Source of the DNA: Thamnaconus septentrionalis
Taxonomy: Eukaryota > Chordata > Actinopteri > Tetraodontiformes > Monacanthidae
Assembly (NCBI GenBank): GCA_009823395.1
Contig: CM020501.1
Location: 21,939,861 to 22,003,860 of the forward strand
Length of the DNA: 64,000 nt
Reading direction: 5' to 3'
In this document: positions 57,314 to 64,000 of the stretch, piece by piece
Numbering within the stretch: the stretch's first letter is position 1
Layout: every line of letters starts with the position of its first letter
Translations under genes and position numbers: made by a program
Notes under the pieces: generated by a model
What the model saw: only the letters and a program-made list of their open reading frames with translations
What the model was told of the DNA's origin: nothing
The model's database searches: none

Positions 57314-60300
57314 CTGAAATGGCCTTACACTAATCCCTCCCATTAACTCGGGCCCTCTGTCCTCGGAGGCTCCGATATTTTTTCGTTTTCCTAAACAGGC
57401 GCCTGGGTTTCATACATCCTCAGTGTCAGCTGGCACATGTCGGTCGCGGTGGTCACTCTCTGCTGGGTTGGGATGCCAACAGCTGTGGAGGTGTTTTCAC
57501 ACGGGACGATGGGAGTTCTTCCCAGACAGTGGAGTCGGTTGGTAACAGCTCCCTTCCCCACCTGCGATCGGTCAGGGTGGGCAAAGTTGAACCAAATTGT
57601 GTCTGCTGCCAGGCCAGCGGGACAGAAAAGTCTTCCTCAACCCTTCCTCATTATTGATAACGTTTACATCACCTCTGATTTTATAGGTCAAGAGAGTTCA
57701 AACAATGAAATATTAGAATGAAAAGCATTTTTTCTCAATGTCTCCGTCTTACGTCTATATTTGACGCCGTCCTCCAGTTCACCAATCACAGGCCTCCTAA
57801 CCATGAAAATGAAAGTTTACGGTGACAATAGTGATTTTGAGTCAATCCGCCTTTGACTGTAAACTTGTGATCCAAAGTGGGCCAAAACATAGACATACAG
57901 TGGCGATATATACATGAACCCATGTCATCTAGAAGCCTTAAGCCACGAATCCTCCTCCGAGGATGTCGAGGGAAGTGAGTGTCACAGCGCCAGGTGGCTT
58001 TGACTCTGTTCCACCACGAACCCGACCTGAATGGCCTCCAAACTCCAATTGTTTCGCCGTGCTGAGGAACCGACTCGGCCCAATCTCACTTCTGATCCGT
58101 CTCTCCATATCTGTTTTACAAAGGTGAAATTGATGGCCAGGCTTTATTGGGTATTTGGCAGCAAGACAGGAAAACTTGTGCTCAGTATTTGACAGCGAGC
58201 TCCTAACATCCTCTGGTCATCTGTCCTCGAGGCACGACGCTCGCATAGTTTCCACTGGGATCTAAGAGAAACAGAAGAATAGGCGATGGCTTTCCACTCC
58301 TCCTCCTAACGAACCCTCCAGCAGGAGAGCAAGGTCTCATCTGCCGGACCATGTAAGAATAATTCTTACACTTCCTATAAACAACTGAAGTGGGAGAAAA
58401 ATAACATCGTCAAATTTGAAGTGAATGGCCAACTTTTGCTTTACAACGTGTCTTTAGAGATGAAAGCACTTGGAATTTGTTTGCCTTCCATGGTTTTTAA
58501 AGATTTTCTTCAGCGACTGGATGTTCAAAAAGCCAAAAGGCTTTTTAAAAAGGGCCAAAGTGAGTAAAAAATGAAAATGATTCTGTGTCTTAATTCAGCC
58601 GGATTTTATTTTAACTTTGAAGCGGCACCACTGATAGTATGGCCCTTCTGAGCTTTCCCTCCTCCTCTTTGTTAATGTCTTGGCGTTAAAGTGCTCTGAT
58701 GTGTTTACGCTCAAGCGCAGTCTTTCCAAGAAACACTCTGCAAACACTCGAGCTCGCGGTCGGACGCTGTTCAGACGACACAAGTGCCTGAAAACTGTCC
58801 AAAGTTCTCCTGTCAGTCAGCGACACTTTCACGGTCCGACTCACGCAGTTGTTTGCGATGATGTCACCCAACGTACCACCTTCTGGTTGAGATTAGAAGC
58901 CACTGTCAACAACCTATGTGGCCCCAGGAAGCAGCTCAGGTGTGAGCTTCTCACATAAGACCCTCAGATCCAAGGCTTCTATAGACTCTTCTCACTTCAG
59001 CGGATGCGGATGGTCTTTCCACTTTCTACAACTTCTCACCGGGAGTTGGCCTTTGGTGAAATTATGTCCTGAGCAAACCATGCATGGTCACCCTAAAGTT
59101 AATATTCAGAAAACGTTCAGCACCCCTGCTTAAACTGCCAGATTCTAAGACATCGCTTGTCCCACGGATCAACCTGTGGGATCTACGGAATGCCGGGTCC
59201 TACAGGATCAGTTCCCGTACAATCCACTTAAATCCTCATCAAATATGCTGATGATGCTTTGTGACAAAAATCTGGCTCGGGCCGCCCTCAGACCTGCTGC
59301 GCTGATGGTTTTCCATGCTTCTCAGTGCCAGTAAATCTTTTTTCAAGCTCTGTCAGTGCTGGATGGTGCCTGAGTTGATTTGAGATGGTGGAGAAAAACA
59401 CTTTCTGTAGCGCCTTGTCACATTTTAACACAACATAAAACTTTTCCAGCTGCCTTATTCTCAGCAAATTTCTCTCAGTGTATAAATCCATCCCGACTGA
59501 GTCGCCCGACCAGACTCCGGTCTGAACACATTCCCTGGATCTTCGGCCTTCTCTCCTCCTCCTCCTCCTCCTCCTCGCCACCATCTCTTTTTCCCCTCCT
59601 CTCTCTCTTTCCCCGTCTCTCTCTCTCTCTCTCTCTTTGTGTTTACATTCTCCTCAAACTGCAGGAAGCCATTTTTAAGCCAGTGCCACAGATAGCGACG
59701 CAGAAGTGTGCTTGTGCGGCGCTCAGCGGCTGAGTGATTGCCAGAGATTCTGGCTCAGGGCCGGCTCACCGTAAACAAAGTGCTTTTTGTTTTAAAGGAA
59801 AAAGTGGAAATCTCATCCCGAGGAGAGGTGGTGGTTAGCCGGAGCAAGGGATCGGGGGTTGTCCTGAGGTCCGGAGAGGACTTGGACACATTCTGAGCCG
59901 CACAGAAGAGGTACGTTTGTTGATGGTTGCCGTAATGAGTTCAGTTCGAGTGGGAGGGGCTTCACCTTTCAACCCGGACCACTGAACACTCTCACATCCA
60001 TCTTAACAAGGCCTCGGTGCATCGTTTTCAGTCAGAGGGTGACCCGACCAATCAGGGTCCTTTTTTTTTTTTGGAGGAGAAAGAGATGGAGCGACAGCCA
60101 GACTGAACGGAACATCTCCTCATTTAAAATAAGTGAACAAAGAACTTAAAGAACTGGAGGTTTTTCTCTGCTGTGACTGTCCACCACCGCCGCTCGCCAC
60201 GTCAAGTCCAGCCTCCCCAGCCAATGGGAAGCCCGGAGCTGTTACCAATCAGCTGTTACCAAACGGCGCAGAGGAAATTTCCTTTCAAAGTTTTACCGAG

Positions 60301-61079
60301 GGGGAAATGTTGAGGAACTCGATGAAGCCCAAAAAGAGCAAACATGAAAAAAAAAAAAATATTTTTTTTTTTCAAATATAACAGCAAATTCCAGGTTAAG
60401 ATTTTGAATGATTTAAGAGAGATTAGTTTTTTTCTAGTCTAATAATGTTTTTTCGTAACTCTTCTTTAATTGACACACTGCCACTAGACTTCCTGCCGCT
60501 AAAGTAGCAAAATAAAACCACCAGGATAAACATTTACATGTCAGTCTGGTCTAGTGTTGGAGGAAGAGAATTCCATTATTTGTTTATTTTTGTTCGATAA
60601 AAAAAAACAAAAAAATTCTTTAATCACATGACGGACTTGAGGGAAAATCTTTTTAACAGTAATTAATTCAGCATGAATTTTGACCAAACAGGAGAAATTT
60701 AAAAAGAAGATTTTTGACAACACCGTAACACAGTGAGAGTTTCTACAATGACATTTAGATGCAGCCACTGATAATTCAAACCAGACCATAGAAGAAGAAG
60801 AAGAAGAAGAAGAAGAAGAAGAAGAAGAAGAGACACAAAAACAGCACAAAACAAGTTTTCTGGAGGCGTCCTCAGAGCAGCCAGTTTTTGTTCAGATGAG
60901 TTCAGTTCTCATCTCGTCATGTCCCATCGCGTCTCGGGCTGCGAGCCAGCAACTCGAGGCTTCTGCCTTTCTTGCTCTCAAATGTTTGTGTATTGTAAAG
61001 AAGAAAAAAAAGAAAAAGAAACGGTCGCGCACTTAAATTGTCTTCCTCTGAGAGAGGACGAGGAGCGGGGCGGAATAGA

Positions 61080-61215
61080 ACAGATTGATTTCCTGCCGGT
61101 TAACACGCAGCACAGACACATTGTTTATAATCCCGGTTCCAGCAGCAGCCGTTCAATAAACAGGCTGACACTCTGATTTATGGCCGGCATCGCTCGGCTC
61201 GCCCTTCTATCTTTG
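61080..61215. promoter_or_regulatory. Candidate conserved enhancer upstream of hand2
   Basis: Contains attgtttataatc and caataaacaggct (forkhead-type TGTTTA cores on both strands) and tgatttatggcc (HOX/CDX-like). Non-repetitive. Inference only. Confidence 0.3.
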
Positions 61216-62233
61216 GCCAACGCTGCCTCCGCAACACACACACACGCGCACGCACGCACACAGACAGACGGACACGCAATAATTCAGGATTTTTAACTTG
61301 ACAAAGTGTAAACAATAAGACACCAAAAATGTTTTACTCCATTTTCGCAGATAAATTTTCCGCACTCGCAGGAAAAAAGTTGCAATTTGCTTCCCATTGA
61401 CATTTCTTTTTTTTAAATTTAGCGTAAGCCATTTATTTCTATGTCAAAACACATGAAAATTGAACGCAAAGACTGCGTTTGCATGGATTTTATCATCCCG
61501 GTTATTGAACTCAGAATTGGGGAAACGTCATTCTTCCAACAGAAAAGAAAATTGTAGTTATGGTGGCGGCAAACAGGAAATGAAGCGACCACAATGACAA
61601 TAAATAGACTGTTTCAAACATAACATATAAAAGTGATAGTGTAAAAAAATGCACACAGAGAAACCTGAACATTTATACTGCAGATAAATATTCAGTTGTG
61701 CCAAAGTGTGTAAAACACACACACGCACACACACGCACGCACACAGGAAGTTGGACCATCTCGTCGCTGCTGGTTTTTGGTGCTTCCGCTCGACTCTCTG
61801 GTGGCAGGTGCTCGTCAAGGTCACATGACACAGTTTTCCAGAGTCCCAGTTCAGGTTGGGAAGGTTGTTTTCTCCAAACTGTGACAAACTTTCGACGGGT
61901 GTGAGAGTCTGGGACGAGATGTTTACACGAACCAACAACCACCGACAACACCAACCAAAAAAAGCAAGGGAGCAAAATAAATACATGGCAGGATGTTAAT
62001 TCAGTCACCAGCTGTGCTGCAAGTTCATTTTGTAATTTCATTTTTGGATTTAAAAAGATTTTTTGCAGGCTGAAAGTTTCTCTCTTTCTATTTTTTCTGT
62101 CTTTCTTCCATCCTCGCGGCCTCGTCTCTGGTGGTCCCATCTATCAAGTCCTGCTTCATGTTTGAAGTCCAGTCATTATCACAATCATATTATCCATTGA
62201 ATTCTGCTGTATAGCTCCACTGTATAGCCTCTC

Positions 62234-62271
<38 letters not shown>

Positions 62272-62276
62272 ACTGT

Positions 62277-62366
62277 CTCATCTTAAGGCCAATCTAATTA
62301 GGGGTCTGACCTCTTGGCCCTGGACAGCGCCAGTCCTGCTAATGACCCCTAATGACCGCTCAGCCC
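62277..62366. promoter_or_regulatory. Candidate conserved enhancer between two (TG)n tracts
   Basis: ccaatctaattaggggtctg, ctgctaatgacccctaatga and repeated TAATGA/CTAATTAG homeodomain cores, with aggggtc/gacccct in mirror order (nuclear-receptor-like halves). It is tightly framed by (TG)n repeats. Inference only. Confidence 0.35.
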
Positions 62367-63496
62367 TGTGTGTGTGTGTGTGTGTGTGTGTGCGCGTGCA
62401 GTGGGACGCTGACCGTGCCGCGATCATGCGGCTCATGGCAAATGTGAAATCACACGGACCATGAAGTTGAAATCCAAGTTTCTCTTTGGACGACTACGAT
62501 GTTTCTTTTTCAGAGCAAAATTTGAATTCTGTGAGTTTTCATTTTACGTTGAGATCTTTGCGCTGCTGGTTTAAACCGCAAGCTGAGGCGTTTGCGTCGC
62601 GTCGTGTGAACCGTATCGCAGAAACAGCACTGAAATAAGCGTGTCAACTACATTACAGTCAAGCTAAAATGTTGCTGTCTGCCACCAGACCTGTTACAAC
62701 ATTGCGTTTCCAGGGGGATGACTATCAGCGACGGACCTGTGTCCGACACACAACTCTGCTTGAAGGCAGTCAGTCGTTTAGCATTATTATTTGTTTTTCC
62801 AAACTGACTGAGTGAATGAATGAAATTAAAAAAAAAAAAAAGAGAGTCTTATGTGTTGGAGGCAGCTCCTTCACTCTGAGTCGTCCTCCTGGAGACACCA
62901 CATGGTAACAGTCAGGGCTGTGGCAACGGAAGTGGACTCTTCTGGACTTTGAGTTATTTAAAGCATAGTTTTGGCTAACGTTAGCATGTCTAACTCGTTC
63001 TCAGACACGCACGCGCATGCTTGTGGCTTGCTACATATTTTTAGGCTAATGCGGCTAACGCTAACCCCGCTCTCCTGCTTAACATTCGCTGGTCACAGCA
63101 GCCGTCCAGCGCCACCACACTGTGTTTACACTGTATTTGGTTGCCGGGGCAACAGCCATTCGTCGACCTGTTTTCTCGCTGGACACTAGCTGGCCTCATT
63201 GGATGTTTCTATTTATTTATTTATTTTTAATTTTTTGGCCATTTTTAGCAGCGACGTTCCCACTGTTGGGCCGCTTATTCATCAGGCAGGGCTGGAAATG
63301 AGACAGCGTGTGGGAGGATGAAGCGGCCGCACAGGAAAACTCACATCCAGGTGGCGCTCAGCAAGAGTCTGAGCGAGTCGGAGGGAGCGAGGAAAGACGA
63401 GCGTCTCGCAAGTGTCAGCCAATGAGGTTAACTCTGCTTGACCCCATGATTCACTCGGGCCCAGATTGACAAGTGGAGCGGCTGCTATCTTTAGCC

Positions 63497-63535
<39 letters not shown>

Positions 63536-63607
63536 GTCTCCAGCGTGGCCCGGGGCGTGTTGTTGCTTACTTCATTAAGCCCTGACAGGACAGCCAGACC
63601 ACCACCA

Positions 63608-63656
<49 letters not shown>

Positions 63657-64000
63657 GGCCCATTGTGCTGCCTGGCAGTGATTGGTGTCCCGACTCTTTT
63701 ATGAGTCCGAGGAAAAAGGAGGGAAAAAATGTCATAGAGACGCCACACACACGCTGATGAACTCCACGTCCGTGGTGTGTGTGTGTGTGTGTGTGTGTGT
63801 CTGTGAGCGGAACATTCGGACCTGAAAGGACCATTTCTCTTCGTTAGTGTTCCTTATTAGCGTTTTGGCCTCCAGACACACTGGAGATGCACAAGTGCTC
63901 ACTGTGCAGATAAGCCCCCCCCCCGCCCCCGCCCCCGTACCCCACCACCACCACCCCCCTCCCCCCCCGCCGCCATGTGGACGGACCGAGTCTTCCTTCA

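Larger units (their letters stand above)
49551..64000. other. Gene-free flank upstream of hand2
   Basis: No coding exon could be supported on either strand. It contains many microsatellites ((GA)n(TC)n at 53409-53461, (GT)n at 53540-53568, (CA)n at 56847-56911, (GT)n at 57277-57310, (AGA)n at 60788-60830, (TG)n at 62236-62267, 62367-62392 and 63499-63532, (AC)n at 63620-63653) and complex stretches that look regulatory. Confidence 0.55.

Noticed and set aside
59288..59584. 98-residue minus frame
   Set aside because: Arg run from a (CTC)n repeat plus unremarkable sequence; no splice sites or conserved motif.

Overview
This window is vertebrate nuclear DNA, almost certainly from a ray-finned (teleost) fish. 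Genes are split by spliceosomal introns with GT-AG borders. The gria2 introns are mostly short, about 80 bp to 1.5 kb with one of 5.35 kb. CA/GT, GA and AAT microsatellites are very dense. There are teleost-type SINE, L2-like LINE, hAT and MITE relics. Three protein genes can be supported; the rest is intron, intergenic DNA and repeats.

Region 1 (about 1-28 kb, + strand) is gria2, the GluA2 subunit of the AMPA-type glutamate receptor. It is recognisable from exon 2 to both alternative C-terminal exons; the signal-peptide exon 1 is not seen and probably lies upstream. Twenty coding exons can be placed with exact splice borders and consistent phases, including the mutually exclusive flop (17030-17144) and flip (17926-18040) exons, a short PDZ-ligand tail (21457-21618) and a long tail (23913-24047). 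The Q/R pore site is an arginine codon in the DNA itself (AGG, 9981-9983), so this copy does not need Q/R RNA editing. The R/G editing site is kept, including an A-C mismatch at the edited base, but its intronic complementary strand lies about 400 nt away instead of across a tiny loop. Three introns interrupt what I recall as single exons in mammals.

Region 2 (about 28.8-36.8 kb, - strand) holds an unrecognised single-exon ORF for a mucin-like type I membrane protein with a signal peptide, a Ser/Thr-rich ectodomain, one membrane segment and a very acidic tail. Possible upstream 5' exons reach a CpG-rich stretch near 36.5-36.8 kb. Between them lies an L2-like LINE relic broken by a hAT (GTF2IRD2/ZBED-like) transposase relic.

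Region 3 (about 42.8-49.5 kb, - strand) is hand2, the bHLH transcription factor of heart, limb/fin and jaw. Exon 1 (N-terminus and bHLH) and exon 2 (the diagnostic C-terminus) flank a 4.8 kb intron. As written, exon 1 has a one-base frame break between the glycine run and the histidine-rich block. A CpG-rich, divergent-promoter-like region follows. From 49.5 to 64 kb I see no convincing coding gene, only microsatellites and several stretches that look like developmental enhancers and would fit the regulatory landscape upstream of hand2.

The genes are not a pathway. The layout is an AMPA receptor gene next to a developmental transcription factor gene with large non-coding flanks. Both map to human 4q, far apart, so this may be a teleost rearrangement of that synteny.
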